NCBI RefSeq assembly: GCF_034718895.1
Contig: NZ_JAYERP010000001.1
Span: forward strand, 2,706,501-2,770,500
Source: Paenibacillus phoenicis
Lineage (GTDB): Bacteria > Bacillota > Bacilli > Paenibacillales > Paenibacillaceae
Length of the DNA stretch: 64,000 nucleotides
Direction: 5' to 3'
Positions within the stretch are counted from its first letter, which is position 1; every line of letters starts with the position of its first letter. Both the position numbers and the translations under genes were made by a program. This document shows, in pieces, positions 50,057-59,895 of the stretch. Under the pieces are notes generated by a model. That model did not search any database. It was not told the origin of the DNA and saw only the letters and a program-made list of their open reading frames with translations.

Positions 50057-51391
50057 TTATCCAATAATGATTTTGCCTTCTGGATGGCGATACAGCTCTT
50101 TCCCCTTCCTTGGACCGATGGCATAAGCAAGCGTCAAGGGCCCCAGCCGTCCGGCAAACATCGTAAGACTGATCACAACTTTCCCAAATTCCGTCAAGTG
50201 CTCCGTTAAGCCCATCGATAATCCAACCGTTCCAAAAGCCGAAGTCGTTTCAAATAAAATGGAGAGGAAGCTTGCGTCTTCTGTGGTGGACAGAACCATC
50301 GCTACAGCAACGATGACGAACAGTGCCATCATCGTAATCGTGAGCGCCTTGAAGATCCGTTCTTGGGCCATCCGGTAACGGAACAACACCAAATCGGTTC
50401 GTCCGCGGATCATGGAGATCACCGCGCCGATGAGAATCGTAAAGGTAGTTGTCTTGATCCCGCCCCCCGTCGAGCCGGGCGAAGCCCCGATAAACATCAG
50501 GATGATTATGAAGAATTGCGTAGCCTGACGCAGCGAACCGATATCAAGGGTGACAACCCCTCCCGAACGAGGCGTAATCGATTGGAACATTGAAGCCCAG
50601 ATTTTGCCGCTCCAACTGAGCGGTTCCAGCGTACGCGAGTTCGTGAATTCGAACACGAAAATGACGATCGTGCCAATCGCAATCAGCGCCCCCGTCATGG
50701 ACAGCACCACTTTGGAATGAAGCGACAATTTGCGATGCTTGCGATACTCTGCCAGATCGGACAAGACAATAAAACCAAGCCCCCCGGACACGATGAGCAA
50801 GATGGAGACGATGTTAATCAAAGGATCGTTAACATAGGGGATTAAACTGCGATTTTCCCCAAACAAATCAAATCCCGCATTATTAAACATCGAAATCGAA
50901 TGCCAAATCCCATAATACAGCGCCCGGCCAAACGGCATATCAAAGGCCCAGCGAATCGTGAGGAGCACCGCCGCACTGGACTCGATGATCAGGGAGTACA
51001 TCAGCACCTTGCGGATTAAGCGAACGATGCCTTCCATTGAGCTCTGGTTCATCGCTTCCTGGAGCAGCAGACGGTCTTTCAGCGAGATTTTCCGTTTGAG
51101 GACAAGGGAGAACAAGGTGGCCATGGTCATAAAGCCAAGCCCCCCGATTTGTACAAGCATGATGATGACGATATGTCCAAAGGTTGAAAAATACCTTCCC
51201 GTATCCACCACAAACAGCCCCGTCACACAAGTTGCCGAGGTTGCCGTAAATAAAGCATCAATAAATGGCATCGGTTCCCCGGACGTCCCAGAGATCGGAA
51301 GCATAAGCAGCAGAGTTCCCAACAAAATGATGAGGGCAAACCCAGTCACCAATATCTGCGGCGGAGAAAGGTTAATTTTCTTGGTATGCAA
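50057..51391 (-). CDS. ktrB: Potassium uptake channel subunit KtrB (TrkH family)
   Basis: A 444-residue K+ translocating membrane protein with four M1-P-M2 repeats. P-loop/filter segments are visible as 'TSATCVTGL', 'NNAGFDLFG', 'PRSGGV' and 'SAFGTVGLS'. 'GGGIKTTTF' is the glycine-rich gating region after the third pore. The TTG at 51391 follows GAGGTGAAC. The longer upstream frame overlaps the riboswitch terminator and is not coding. Expression is likely switched off by c-di-AMP through the leader. Confidence 0.92.
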   Translation of the reverse strand: MHTKKINLSPPQILVTGFALIILLGTLLLMLPISGTSGEPMPFIDALFTATSATCVTGLFVVDTGRYFSTFGHIVIIMLVQIGGLGFMTMATLFSLVLKRKISLKDRLLLQEAMNQSSMEGIVRLIRKVLMYSLIIESSAAVLLTIRWAFDMPFGRALYYGIWHSISMFNNAGFDLFGENRSLIPYVNDPLINIVSILLIVSGGLGFIVLSDLAEYRKHRKLSLHSKVVLSMTGALIAIGTIVIFVFEFTNSRTLEPLSWSGKIWASMFQSITPRSGGVVTLDIGSLRQATQFFIIILMFIGASPGSTGGGIKTTTFTILIGAVISMIRGRTDLVLFRYRMAQERIFKALTITMMALFVIVAVAMVLSTTEDASFLSILFETTSAFGTVGLSMGLTEHLTEFGKVVISLTMFAGRLGPLTLAYAIGPRKGKELYRHPEGKIIIG

Positions 51392-51430
51392 CGCGTTCAC
51401 CTCATCATCGTTCTGAAAAAAACACAAAAG

Positions 51431-51455
51431 AAAAAAAGCACTGGAAATCCAATGC
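51431..51455 (-). terminator. Terminator of the ydaO riboswitch leader
   Basis: The arms gcactgg / ccaatgc form a hairpin followed on the minus strand by seven T residues, located between the riboswitch and the ktrB start. It fits a ligand-stabilised transcription stop. Confidence 0.75.
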
Positions 51456-51474
51456 CTTTCGGTGTTTGGTTCCT

Positions 51475-51625
51475 GATGCACAGGCCTACGAGGTTAGCTG
51501 ACGGATTCGGACATGCCCAGTTGCCCTATTCGCGGAACATATCCCCTTGCTGGGAGTTGAAGCTCCGTGAAATTCACCCCAAAATATACGGTTCCCCCGT
51601 TTTCATTGCGAAATTCGGCCAATCT
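51475..51625 (-). promoter_or_regulatory. ydaO/yuaA-type c-di-AMP riboswitch
   Basis: On the minus strand the leader contains the conserved ydaO blocks in order: 'aacgggggaacc', 'ggggtgaat', 'aactccc', then 'gaatccgtcagctaacc' and 'ctcgtaggc'. It precedes ktrB, a classic ydaO target, and is followed by an intrinsic terminator. Binding of c-di-AMP is expected to reduce K+ uptake gene expression. Confidence 0.92.
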
Positions 51626-51639
51626 TTTCAATTGTTTTC

Positions 51640-51943
51640 AATCATTTTTCGTCAAATGGATTATATCCCTTATTCCGTCCCGCCACAAAGCTCTATTTTC
51701 AAGAAAAAGACCAGAAAAGGACGAAATCAGGGAGTGGGAGGATCAACTTCGCCCCCAATCTGAGTGATGCGAGGGCTTGCCGGAGTTTTTGCCGTTTCTC
51801 GTCATTTTTGCCATCCGTCTGGCGCAGGGGGGATAGCTGTGTTATCTTTACTTTGACGTACTTGAGGGAAAAACATACCTCATAATATAAGAAGAGTACG
51901 TGTTCCCGATTTCATTCAACTTAATAACAAAGGAGTTTTGCGA
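51640..51943. promoter_or_regulatory. Divergent promoter region, ktrB leader versus CPBP protease
   Basis: About 300 bp with no gene. It should contain the promoter of the ktrB leader (minus) and that of the CPBP gene (plus). The stretch near 51855-51895 has TTGACG, TTGAGG and TAATAT elements on the plus strand; spacing is not clear enough to call one pair. Confidence 0.35.
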
Positions 51944-53692
51944 GTGAGTTCCCCTTTGACGTCAAATGGCCGCCGCAGGATGAAGACCAAAAATCTGTGG
52001 CTGCTGGCCGCCCTAGGATTCATTGTGTTCGTCGCCGTTCAACTGTTTCCGACCACCGATTCGGAGTCCTTGCAGCTGCAGCAAGCAAATGAGGTGATCA
52101 GCAAACCGGAAGCAACTGCCCGTGCAAGTGAATTTGTCCAATCCGTACTTGGGATCGACCTGCCGAATCCCACGAAGGATAAAGCATTGATTACATACGA
52201 AACGCGTTCCGATCTGTTTGGTTACTTAACCAAAGCCGATCTGCTCGCCCCATACTTAAAAACGTATGACAAGCAATTTCCATATGACGTATTTCGTGTC
52301 CGTTACACGGACCCCACCGAATCGTTAAGCGCCGTGACCGTGGATGTCCATATGACCACCGGTCAAGTCGTCGGCTTCGAGGAGATCAGTTCCTCCAGCA
52401 ACGCCACCAAGCAGATGATGCTTGATGTAGGATCGGAAACCACCGATTCCATGAAGGCATGGGAGGGGGATTTAACGTTAGCGGAGAAAGAAGAGCTGGC
52501 ACAGCCTTACCTGAACGCCTTTGGATTTAAATCAAGCGATCTGGAGCTGGCCTCCGGTGAAGGGGATGTGGGCCTCCTCTACCATATCAATGGCTACACG
52601 TTAGGCGAATCGCAAGCGGAAATCAAGCTCAGCTTCGAATACGGCAAGGTTTCCTCGTTGGAGAGCTATTTTACCGTACCGCAGGCTCATCAGGACTACG
52701 TCGCCGGACAGACGAAAATCGCCAGCTGGCTCACCTATGCCGGATACGCCCTGTTGACGTTCGTGCTGGCGATTCTGGCGATCGTCTACAGCGCGCTGAC
52801 ACGGGCCCATACCTCGTTTAAGCGGGGTATTTTCCTGGCCTCGGCTTACTTCGTGCTATCCACGATTGGAACGATCAACATGATCCCCGTGTTCCAAAAA
52901 GACGGTCTTGAATCCGGCGTGCTCATCTTTGGCCTCTTCTTCCAAGGTCTGGTGACGTTGTTCCTCGCCGCTTCCGTGTACTTCTCGCTGGTGGGCGGCG
53001 ATGGACTGTGGCGGAAGAACGGCATCAACTTGTGGGCGCGATCACGGGAAGAAGGGTACGGCCGTTCCATCCTGACCTCCGTGGCTGACGGGTATGCCTG
53101 GGCATTGATCCTGTTAGGCGTTCAATCCGTTGTTTTCTTCATTCTAGAGCAAACGATTCATACCTGGTCCACGACCGATGCGACGCAATCGCCTTACAAC
53201 ATGGTGTACCCGCTATTGTTTCCGCTGCTGGCTTGGGTGGCAGGGATCGGAGAAGAAGCGGTGTATCGCTTGTTCGGGATCCCAATGCTGAAGAAAATGT
53301 TCCGCAGCACCTTTGTCGCCTGCCTGCTGTCGACCTTAATCTGGGCGTTTGGCCACACGTTGTATCCGATTTATCCGGTCATTTCGCGCCCGATCGAATT
53401 AACCTTTATCGGACTGCTGTTCAGCTTCGTGTTCCTGCGCTACGGCTTCGCGACCGTTGTCTTCTCGCACGTCATCTTCGACAGCATCCTGATGTCGCTG
53501 AGCCTGATGTTTATGGGCGGAGCGCTGAACATCGTCGCCGGGTTGTTCTACATCGCCTTGCCGGCGATCGTTGCGTATGTGATTTACTTGTTTAACCCGC
53601 CAAGCAAGGAGCGGAAGACCCCGACGCCGCAACAAAAAGAGGAGCCGTATGTTATGACTCCTCTGGCGGATCTTCGTCCCGAAGGGCATTAA
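51944..53692 (+). CDS. CPBP family intramembrane metalloprotease
   Basis: A large membrane protein of about 582 residues. An N-terminal anchor ('[19 protein letters not shown]') precedes a long extracytoplasmic PepSY-like region (residues about 40-260). Several helices and a C-terminal CPBP (Rce1-type) domain follow. The protease motifs are '[13 protein letters not shown]' (EExxxR), '[12 protein letters not shown]' and '[10 protein letters not shown]'. The GTG at 51944 is better spaced from AAAGGAG than the TTG six bases upstream. Its 3' end overlaps convergent uvrC by about 40 bp. The natural substrate is unknown. Confidence 0.85.
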   Translation: MSSPLTSNGRRRMKTKNLWLLAALGFIVFVAVQLFPTTDSESLQLQQANEVISKPEATARASEFVQSVLGIDLPNPTKDKALITYETRSDLFGYLTKADLLAPYLKTYDKQFPYDVFRVRYTDPTESLSAVTVDVHMTTGQVVGFEEISSSSNATKQMMLDVGSETTDSMKAWEGDLTLAEKEELAQPYLNAFGFKSSDLELASGEGDVGLLYHINGYTLGESQAEIKLSFEYGKVSSLESYFTVPQAHQDYVAGQTKIASWLTYAGYALLTFVLAILAIVYSALTRAHTSFKRGIFLASAYFVLSTIGTINMIPVFQKDGLESGVLIFGLFFQGLVTLFLAASVYFSLVGGDGLWRKNGINLWARSREEGYGRSILTSVADGYAWALILLGVQSVVFFILEQTIHTWSTTDATQSPYNMVYPLLFPLLAWVAGIGEEAVYRLFGIPMLKKMFRSTFVACLLSTLIWAFGHTLYPIYPVISRPIELTFIGLLFSFVFLRYGFATVVFSHVIFDSILMSLSLMFMGGALNIVAGLFYIALPAIVAYVIYLFNPPSKERKTPTPQQKEEPYVMTPLADLRPEGH

Positions 53693-55511
53693 GGATTTGA
53701 CGGGCTAATTTATCCCCGATAGAAAGAGGCCGAAAGTCTTCGACGGAGGCCTCTTTAATTTTTTTCAGCGATCCAAAGTGCTTAAGCAGCGCCTTCCGGC
53801 GTTTCTCCCCGATGCCGGGGATCGAGTCCAGCCGTGAGGCGACCATCGACTTGGCCCGCTGTTCGCGATGGAACGAAATGGCGAAGCGGTGCACCTCGTC
53901 CTGAATCCGCTGCAGCAGGTAGAACTCCTGGCTGTCGCGCGGCAGATAAACCGGCTCCGGCGGATCAAACGCCATCAGCTGTGCGGTTTTATGCTTGGCG
54001 TCCTTCACGAGGCCGCATACCGGGATGTGTAGGCCCAGCTCGTTCTCCAGCACATCGGTAGCCGCAGAGATCTGCCCCTTGCCTCCGTCGACCACGATTA
54101 GGTCAGGCCGCGGTAAATTCTCCTTCAGCACCCGCTCATAGCGACGGCGGATGACCTCGCGCATCGTCTCGTAATCGTCCGGGCCCTTCACGGTTTTTAC
54201 TTTATATTTGCGGTATTCCTTCTTGGCCGGCTTGCCGTCAATGAACACCACCATGGCTGAGACCGGGTTCGACCCTTGGATGTTGGAGTTATCAAACGCT
54301 TCGATCCGCGACACCGACTCCAGGCCAATCGCTTTGCCGAGGTTCTCGGCCGCCTTCGAGGTGCGTTCCTCATCCCGTTCGATCAGGCGGAACTTCTCGT
54401 CCAGCGTCACGCGCGCGTTCTCCTCGGCCATTTTGGTCATTTGCCGCTTTAAGCCGCGTTGCGGCACCAGCGTCTTCACCCCCAGCCATTCCTGCAAGGC
54501 GGTTGGAGCATCGAGCGCGCCGGCCTCCTCTTGATCCTCCGGCTTCTCCGGCAGCAGAATCTCCTGCGGCAAAGCCGGGTTATCGCTGTAATACTGCGTC
54601 ACGTAGGACATAAAATCGCCGTAGGCGTCGCCGTAAAACGGAAAGACCGACGCATGCCGTTCGATCATTTTTCCCTGACGCATGTATAGAATCTGCACGC
54701 ACATCCAGCCCTTGTCTACGGCATACCCAAACACGTCGCGGTCCTTCGCATCGGTCACCGTAATCTTCTGCTTCTCCATCAGCGCATCGATGTTGATGAT
54801 TTGGTCGCGCAGTTCCTTGGCCCGCTCGAATTGCAAGGCTTCGGCCGCCTCGTGCATTTTGCGCTCCAGCTCTTTCTTGATCTCCTCATGCCCGCCGCTA
54901 AGGAACGAAACAATTTCTTGAGTCATCTTCTCGTACGTTTCCTTCTCCACCTCATGCACGCAAGGCGCCAAGCACTGGCCGATGTGATAATACAAGCACA
55001 CTTCCTTCGGCATCACATTGCATTTGCGCAGCGGATACATGCGGTCGAGCAGCTTCTTCGTTTGCTGAGCCGCGTAGGCGTTCGGATACGGACCAAAATA
55101 TTTTGCTTTATCTTTAAGCACCCGCCGGGTCACTTCCAGCCGGGGATGCGGTTCATTCGTAATTTTGATATAGGGGAAAGTCTTGTCATCCTTCAGGAGG
55201 ATATTGTAACGCGGATGATGTTCTTTAATCAGGTTACATTCCAGGATAAGTGCTTCCATATTGCTCGCGGTCACGATGTATTCGAAGTCGCGGATCTCGG
55301 ATACGAGCAGCTGGGTTTTCCCGTTATGGCTGCCTGTAAAATAGGAACGGACCCGGTTCTTCAGCACCTTGGCTTTGCCGACGTAAATGATCTTACCGTC
55401 TTTGTTCTTCATTAAGTAACAACCCGGGGAATCGGGCAGCAGCGCCAGTTTATGTTGGATTCGCTCCATCGCTTTCTCGTAACTTAACGTTTCATTGGCC
55501 GATGTGTCCAA
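53652..55511 (-). CDS. uvrC: UvrABC system protein C
   Basis: The 619-residue nuclease subunit of nucleotide excision repair. The GIY-YIG domain is '[20 protein letters not shown]' at residues about 27-47, a UVR motif region '[17 protein letters not shown]' follows, and the RNase-H-like nuclease domain contains '[20 protein letters not shown]' and '[14 protein letters not shown]'. The helix-hairpin-helix end is '[20 protein letters not shown]'. The TTG at 55511 follows GGAGGAGGAA. It acts with UvrA/B encoded elsewhere. Confidence 0.96.
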   Translation of the reverse strand: MDTSANETLSYEKAMERIQHKLALLPDSPGCYLMKNKDGKIIYVGKAKVLKNRVRSYFTGSHNGKTQLLVSEIRDFEYIVTASNMEALILECNLIKEHHPRYNILLKDDKTFPYIKITNEPHPRLEVTRRVLKDKAKYFGPYPNAYAAQQTKKLLDRMYPLRKCNVMPKEVCLYYHIGQCLAPCVHEVEKETYEKMTQEIVSFLSGGHEEIKKELERKMHEAAEALQFERAKELRDQIINIDALMEKQKITVTDAKDRDVFGYAVDKGWMCVQILYMRQGKMIERHASVFPFYGDAYGDFMSYVTQYYSDNPALPQEILLPEKPEDQEEAGALDAPTALQEWLGVKTLVPQRGLKRQMTKMAEENARVTLDEKFRLIERDEERTSKAAENLGKAIGLESVSRIEAFDNSNIQGSNPVSAMVVFIDGKPAKKEYRKYKVKTVKGPDDYETMREVIRRRYERVLKENLPRPDLIVVDGGKGQISAATDVLENELGLHIPVCGLVKDAKHKTAQLMAFDPPEPVYLPRDSQEFYLLQRIQDEVHRFAISFHREQRAKSMVASRLDSIPGIGEKRRKALLKHFGSLKKIKEASVEDFRPLSIGDKLARQILNALRDEDPPEES

Positions 55512-55545
55512 GCTTCCTCCTCCTTTCTCCACTCCAAGTTAACGC

Positions 55546-55577
55546 AGAAAACGCCTCCGGCCCAAACCGGAGGCGTC
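55546..55577 (-). terminator. Intrinsic terminator after trxA
   Basis: The perfect arms acgcctccgg / ccggaggcgt are followed by TTTTC on the minus strand, 40 bp after the trxA stop. Confidence 0.85.
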
Positions 55578-55613
55578 ATCCAAGGCGTCAAGCGACGCGC
55601 CTGATCGTCTGGA

Positions 55614-55931
55614 TTATTGATGTTTAGCGATCAGGTTCTTCAGCGTATCCTTCGAGTTCAATCCGACGATTTTATCGACCGGTTGACCGTCTTTGAACAG
55701 GATCAGTGTAGGAATGCTCATCACGCCGAAACGGGAAGCTGTTTCCGGGTTATCATCCACGTTCAGCTTGGCGATCTTCACGGAGTCACCTACTTCTGCA
55801 TCCAGCTCCTCCAGAATCGGAGCGATCATTTTGCAAGGGCCGCACCATGGAGCCCAAAAATCAACAAGAACCGGACCTTGTCCTTCGATTTCAGCATTGA
55901 AGGACTGATCGGATACGTTCACGATAGCCAT
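55614..55931 (-). CDS. trxA: Thioredoxin
   Basis: A 105-residue classical thioredoxin reducing protein disulfides in the cytoplasm. The active site 'FWAPWCGPCKMIAP' holds the CGPC pair near residues 28-31, and the cis-proline region 'GVMSIPTLILFKDG' is intact. AGGAGG precedes the ATG. It is monocistronic with a strong terminator. Confidence 0.97.
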   Translation of the reverse strand: MAIVNVSDQSFNAEIEGQGPVLVDFWAPWCGPCKMIAPILEELDAEVGDSVKIAKLNVDDNPETASRFGVMSIPTLILFKDGQPVDKIVGLNSKDTLKNLIAKHQ

Positions 55932-56203
55932 GATAATTTCCTCCTTATTTGGGTTGCCCGGCCTGGCACTTTAGTGACACAAGCGCGAACAACTGGATAG
56001 TTAGACAAAAAAATTGGAGCAGTCAGCCCAAAAAGCTGTTGCCGAACTCATTATACCACACTACACTGAAAAAAAGAAAGTGTATGGTAACGCCTTCTTT
56101 ACAAAACGAAAAAAGTTTGGTTATACTAAGAATAACCTGAAAACGGATTGTCTATGACATATTTCATTGACGAGACGATAATTTCCTGAGGAGGCCCGTC
56201 GCC

Positions 56204-56359
56204 ATGGATGCTAACACGCATGCGAACGATCCGCGGCAGCATATCAACGAAGAACCCCGCAACGATCTGTTTGATTTGATGAACGGCTTTTTTGGCATGT
56301 TGACGTTTATGATCGTGATTTTCTTCGGCATGGTCATCATTAAATTTATCGCCAGCTAG
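56204..56359 (+). CDS. Small single-pass membrane protein
   Basis: A 51-residue protein with a polar start ('NDPRQHINEEPRNDLFDLM') and a C-terminal membrane helix ('MLTFMIVIFFGMVIIKFIA'). GAGGAGG lies 9 bases before the ATG and a terminator follows, so it is a real small gene despite its size. The family is not recognised. It lies between trxA and dnaI. Confidence 0.75.
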   Translation: MDANTHANDPRQHINEEPRNDLFDLMNGFFGMLTFMIVIFFGMVIIKFIAS

Positions 56360-56384
56360 GCGGTAACCAGACCTCGAATTAACG

Positions 56385-56428
56385 AAAGAGCCAGGCGATC
56401 CCCCGATAAGGGATGTGCTCGGCTCTTT
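56385..56428. terminator. Intrinsic terminator, usable in both directions
   Basis: The arms aaagagcc / ggctcttt enclose an inner ccccgat.aaggg hairpin. It lies between the small membrane gene and the convergent dnaI. Confidence 0.75.
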
Positions 56429-56452
56429 ATCTTTGTCCGCAGTATTCCGTTA

Positions 56453-57418
56453 TTAGGCTTGGCCGCGCTTATTCGTCCCATTCACCTGAACAACGTTCAC
56501 GAACGGGGCAATCCGATCCATTAACCGTTGGCCCTTATGCCGCTCTTCCCCGTCCTTGCTCGTAAAGCTCAAATGCTTCTCCAACGCACTCAAGGAATAG
56601 TTTGACGTGTAGAACGTGGGCTTCCGGTTCATCCGATAATTCAAAATCGCGCCCATGACATGGTCGCGCACCCACGGATTCAGGTTCTCTGCACCGATAT
56701 CGTCAAAGATCAGCAGATCCACCTGCTTCATCATTTCCACCGTTTCGCGCAGCTTGTCGCTGTCCTGCAGCATGCTCTTCAGCTCTTCCACGAATTCCGG
56801 CATATAAACGATGGCGCCGGAGTAACCTTCCTTGGCCAGTTCGTGCAGCAAATAGCACATCAAGAACGTTTTGCCGGTGCCAAACGGACCTTCCAGATAC
56901 AGCCCTTTCGTTTGCAGGCCGGATTCCTTCGTTTCATTAATATAGCGGAACACTTGCCCTACCGCCGGCGCACGCATGGCATCCTTCGTCATGATTTCCA
57001 CTTCGTCATAACCGGCTTCCAGCGCCCGCTCATCCACATAAAAGCTATGAATCCGTTTCTTGACGGACAATTCGCGCTCATATTGCAGTTGCTTGGGGCA
57101 TGGCACCTGACGATCTACAAGCTGCGGGCTCCCGCCCACCTGCTCGACCGTCAGCTTCGTGAAATGGCCAGGGAAATCGTTGGGACATTGCTCCAAGCCC
57201 GGGCAGTTGGCGCAGTGCTTGCTGTCGTTGATGTATTGATACAGCTTGGCCATCCCGCGCGTCAGCTGCTCCTGTTCCAGCTCCGGATGTTGGTCCCGGA
57301 GTTCCCTTACCAGCGGGTCATTCATCAGACGTGCGGTCAGCTCCTCGGAGCGTTGTTTGAATTGCGTGCTTTTCATCTGCGTAAGCAGTTCCCCAAGTGA
57401 TTCCATTGATTGTGTCAC
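56453..57418 (-). CDS. dnaI: Primosomal protein DnaI (helicase loader)
   Basis: A 321-residue AAA+ ATPase that loads the replicative helicase at the origin. The N-terminal zinc-binding part includes 'CANCPGLEQCPNDFPGH', and the ATPase has Walker A 'GPFGTGKTFLMCYLL' and Walker B 'DLLIFDDIGAENL'. It follows dnaB directly on the same strand, the order typical of Bacillales. Confidence 0.94.
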   Translation of the reverse strand: MTQSMESLGELLTQMKSTQFKQRSEELTARLMNDPLVRELRDQHPELEQEQLTRGMAKLYQYINDSKHCANCPGLEQCPNDFPGHFTKLTVEQVGGSPQLVDRQVPCPKQLQYERELSVKKRIHSFYVDERALEAGYDEVEIMTKDAMRAPAVGQVFRYINETKESGLQTKGLYLEGPFGTGKTFLMCYLLHELAKEGYSGAIVYMPEFVEELKSMLQDSDKLRETVEMMKQVDLLIFDDIGAENLNPWVRDHVMGAILNYRMNRKPTFYTSNYSLSALEKHLSFTSKDGEERHKGQRLMDRIAPFVNVVQVNGTNKRGQA

Positions 57419-57443
57419 CTTCCTTCCCCAAGCCTAAACGGAT

Positions 57444-58994
57444 TCAGACTTCTTTTTTATGCTTTCCGGATTGCATGCGTTCCGCCATCTTAATCAGCTC
57501 AGCAAATTCTTCTTCCGATACGGCGGTCTCCTGGCCAGTCCGTTCCACAATCGGGATTTCCGGCTTCGGCTTCGCTCCCCGGCTGCCGTAGGTTCGCGCC
57601 CGTCCTCCACCGGAGGCGGCGCCGCCCGCCTTCTCCTTGACCTTCTCCTTCACCTTCGATTGGTCGCGGATATATTGTACGGCCTGCTCATACGTGTTGA
57701 TCTGCTTAAGCAGCATGTTGGCTGCGATCGCATCGATGAAATTGCGATTGATCCGCTGCTCCCCGCCAGAAGTGAGCAAAGACATCAAATAATGGATCAG
57801 TACGTTGATTACTTCGCCGGGCAGCTTGTAGTTCAAATCGATTTTCTCAAAAATGTCCAGCAGGTTGTCCGGAATCGATCCCGGAAAGAACGTCTTCAGT
57901 AACCGGGTATACGGCTCATTGCGAAGCATCATATTATATTGGTGAATATCGCATTTGCTTTGGAATTGCGGCGGTACGTCAACGTAATACTCCATCTGTA
58001 CCGCAACCTCCTCGGCCACGTTCCCCGCTTGAGCGGAAGCGGCCGCCGCTTTCGGCTCCTCGCCGCGCAACGCGACGATTTTGCCGTAAGCTACCTCGCG
58101 TTCCTCCTGACGGCGCTTGCCTTGGCGGAACTGCAGGTTGGCCTTGTGCTGGAGTGCATCCAGCAGAATCCCGCCGCCCGGATCAAAGACGCCGTCTTCA
58201 TCCAGCAGCCGGCAAATATCCTGGACGCTTAAATCGTACTTGCGGGCAACATAATTCACCACGCCCATCCCTTCCGGGTCAAAGCGAAGCGCCTCAACGA
58301 AGGAGCGATTCTGGGACTCACGCGGAAAACGCAGGATGATGTCCGCATAGTTGATCGCATCCTCTTCCAAAGCCAGCTTGAGCCCCGGCTGCCTGGCGAT
58401 CGACGTCTCGGCAATCGCCTGCTCCAGCTCGTAATCAATGGAATGGGTGTTCAGCTCAAAGATCTCATAGAACGGAACCGTAATATTTTCCTTATTCAGG
58501 CCAACCCCTGACCACGCCTCCGGTTCTCCGCGGAACAACTGCTCCCGCAGAGACAGGACCGCGAATTTCCCGATCTTGTCTCGTAGCAGCAAAGTCAGGT
58601 GCTGAGTCCGGAAAAATTCCGCCGGCGCCAGCGGTGCCTGAAGCTCATATTCGTAGATATAATCGTCGCTGTCCGGAACATAGAGCCGGTTCGTCTGAAG
58701 CAGCCCCACCGCCTCCAACCGGGAAGTCTGCTCGATGAGAAACTTCCGCCCTTTCTCGCTTGGATCGAGGCCAAGAGTCAGGAACAGCTTCCGCTGCTGC
58801 TCGACGTCCGAATATCCAACCTGCTCCTGGGGAACATGCTCTACCAGCAGCCGGTACAGCGAAATCGCGAACGCCCCGACCATCGGTTGATAGATCAAAC
58901 CTAGCATTTTGCCATCGACGGGACTGAGTCCGAAGTCACGGTATACGCAATAACGGTGATTTTCGGTAAAATGCAGCATGTTGTTCATGCGCAC
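57444..58994 (-). CDS. dnaB: Replication initiation membrane-attachment protein DnaB
   Basis: A 516-residue Gram-positive DnaB (not the helicase). It is involved in primosome assembly with DnaD and DnaI at oriC. The N-terminal winged-helix region is 'FGLSPVDGKMLGLIYQPMVG'. A C-terminal DnaD/DnaB_2 domain ('LLKTFFPGSIPDNLLDIFEK', 'GEVINVLIHYLMSL') is followed by a low-complexity, basic Gly/Lys linker. The dnaI gene lies 26 bp downstream. Confidence 0.9.
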   Translation of the reverse strand: MRMNNMLHFTENHRYCVYRDFGLSPVDGKMLGLIYQPMVGAFAISLYRLLVEHVPQEQVGYSDVEQQRKLFLTLGLDPSEKGRKFLIEQTSRLEAVGLLQTNRLYVPDSDDYIYEYELQAPLAPAEFFRTQHLTLLLRDKIGKFAVLSLREQLFRGEPEAWSGVGLNKENITVPFYEIFELNTHSIDYELEQAIAETSIARQPGLKLALEEDAINYADIILRFPRESQNRSFVEALRFDPEGMGVVNYVARKYDLSVQDICRLLDEDGVFDPGGGILLDALQHKANLQFRQGKRRQEEREVAYGKIVALRGEEPKAAAASAQAGNVAEEVAVQMEYYVDVPPQFQSKCDIHQYNMMLRNEPYTRLLKTFFPGSIPDNLLDIFEKIDLNYKLPGEVINVLIHYLMSLLTSGGEQRINRNFIDAIAANMLLKQINTYEQAVQYIRDQSKVKEKVKEKAGGAASGGGRARTYGSRGAKPKPEIPIVERTGQETAVSEEEFAELIKMAERMQSGKHKKEV

Positions 58995-59141
58995 GGCTTC
59001 ATCGCTCCTTCCCTATCACGTACAAATAGACTTCCTCTATTTTAGCATAAAAGACGCCGTCCTGAATCGCCCCCAGCTTACAAAAATCTCCCTTTTTCTT
59101 CCTGAGCCTCGCCGGGACAATGTTTTACGCCGGAATAAGCA

Positions 59142-59172
59142 CAAAAAAGAACCGTCCCCCTGATGGGGCGGC
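59142..59172 (-). terminator. Probable terminator after the SinI-like gene
   Basis: A GC-rich hairpin (ccgtcccc / ggggcgg) is followed by six T residues on the minus strand, 25 bp past the SinI-like stop. Confidence 0.6.
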
Positions 59173-59196
59173 CCTTTACTCCCTCTTCTTTATCAT

Positions 59197-59370
59197 CTAT
59201 TTGTTATGTAAATGCCACTCTTTTAAATAAGGGCGATCTCCGGCTAAAAAACGCCGAACCTCATCAATGGAGACCCCCTCCTCCTTTGCCATGGCGAGCA
59301 AAATCACCCATTCCGGGTCAACGTTTCCGGGGAACCGATCATAAGAAATAACCTGGGCGGACTTCTTCAA
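59197..59370 (-). CDS. SinI-like antirepressor
   Basis: A 57-residue protein consisting of one SinI/SinR dimerisation motif: 'VDPEWVILLAMAKEEGVSID' then 'EVRRFLAGDRPYLKEW'. The leading 'DPEWV' and helix-turn-helix spacing match SinI, which binds SinR and frees biofilm genes. The start is one of three adjacent TTG codons after AGGAGGAG; 59370 has the best spacing. It is divergent from the matrix operon and 3.3 kb from the sinR-like gene, rather than next to it as in Bacillus subtilis. Confidence 0.75.
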   Translation of the reverse strand: MKKSAQVISYDRFPGNVDPEWVILLAMAKEEGVSIDEVRRFLAGDRPYLKEWHLHNK

Positions 59371-59638
59371 CAACAATCTCCTCCTAAGATCATTATTTTG
59401 GTTTTGTCCCCAGGCAGTCCAGCCATCTTAGTATTCCTACCTTAGATCTGAGACTTTGTGCCCCTGCTTTTCAACAGGTTTACCCTTATCTGGTGCTTCT
59501 GATGCCAATGGATCTCCTTAGTCAGTATGCATCTTGGTACTTATTATAACGTCTCAAATTTGAAAAGTATGTCATTCCACGTAAGTTCGGCATACCGTTT
59601 TCATCGAAAAGGTTAGCTTTTTTTGTTTAATCCCTAAT

Positions 59639-59862
59639 GTTCTTGTCATATTGAACCACCGCTTGTCAAGTACTAGGAATTGTTTCTTATAGAGAACAAT
59701 AAATCGTGAAATCCCGTGAATTAGTCAGATTTTTAAAGAAAACAATAGATAAATGTTCTTTATTAAGAACAAATCACTGGATTTGCGCCTTTCCTAACGT
59801 TAACCATTTCAGGTATATTCAAATCACGGTGTTTGTTCTTAATAACGAACATATTAACGAAC
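59639..59862. promoter_or_regulatory. Cluster of SinR-type boxes upstream of the matrix operon
   Basis: Several copies resembling the SinR box GTTCTYT occur: gttcttg (59639), agagaac (59691, reverse), the inverted pair gttctttattaagaac (59755-59770), gttcttaataacgaac (59835-59850) and aacgaac (59856, reverse). They lie between the SinI-like gene and the TapA-like operon, so repression by the SinR-like protein at 62650 is likely. Confidence 0.7.
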
Positions 59863-59895
59863 ATAACGGACCATACCTAGAAAGGAGCGACTATT

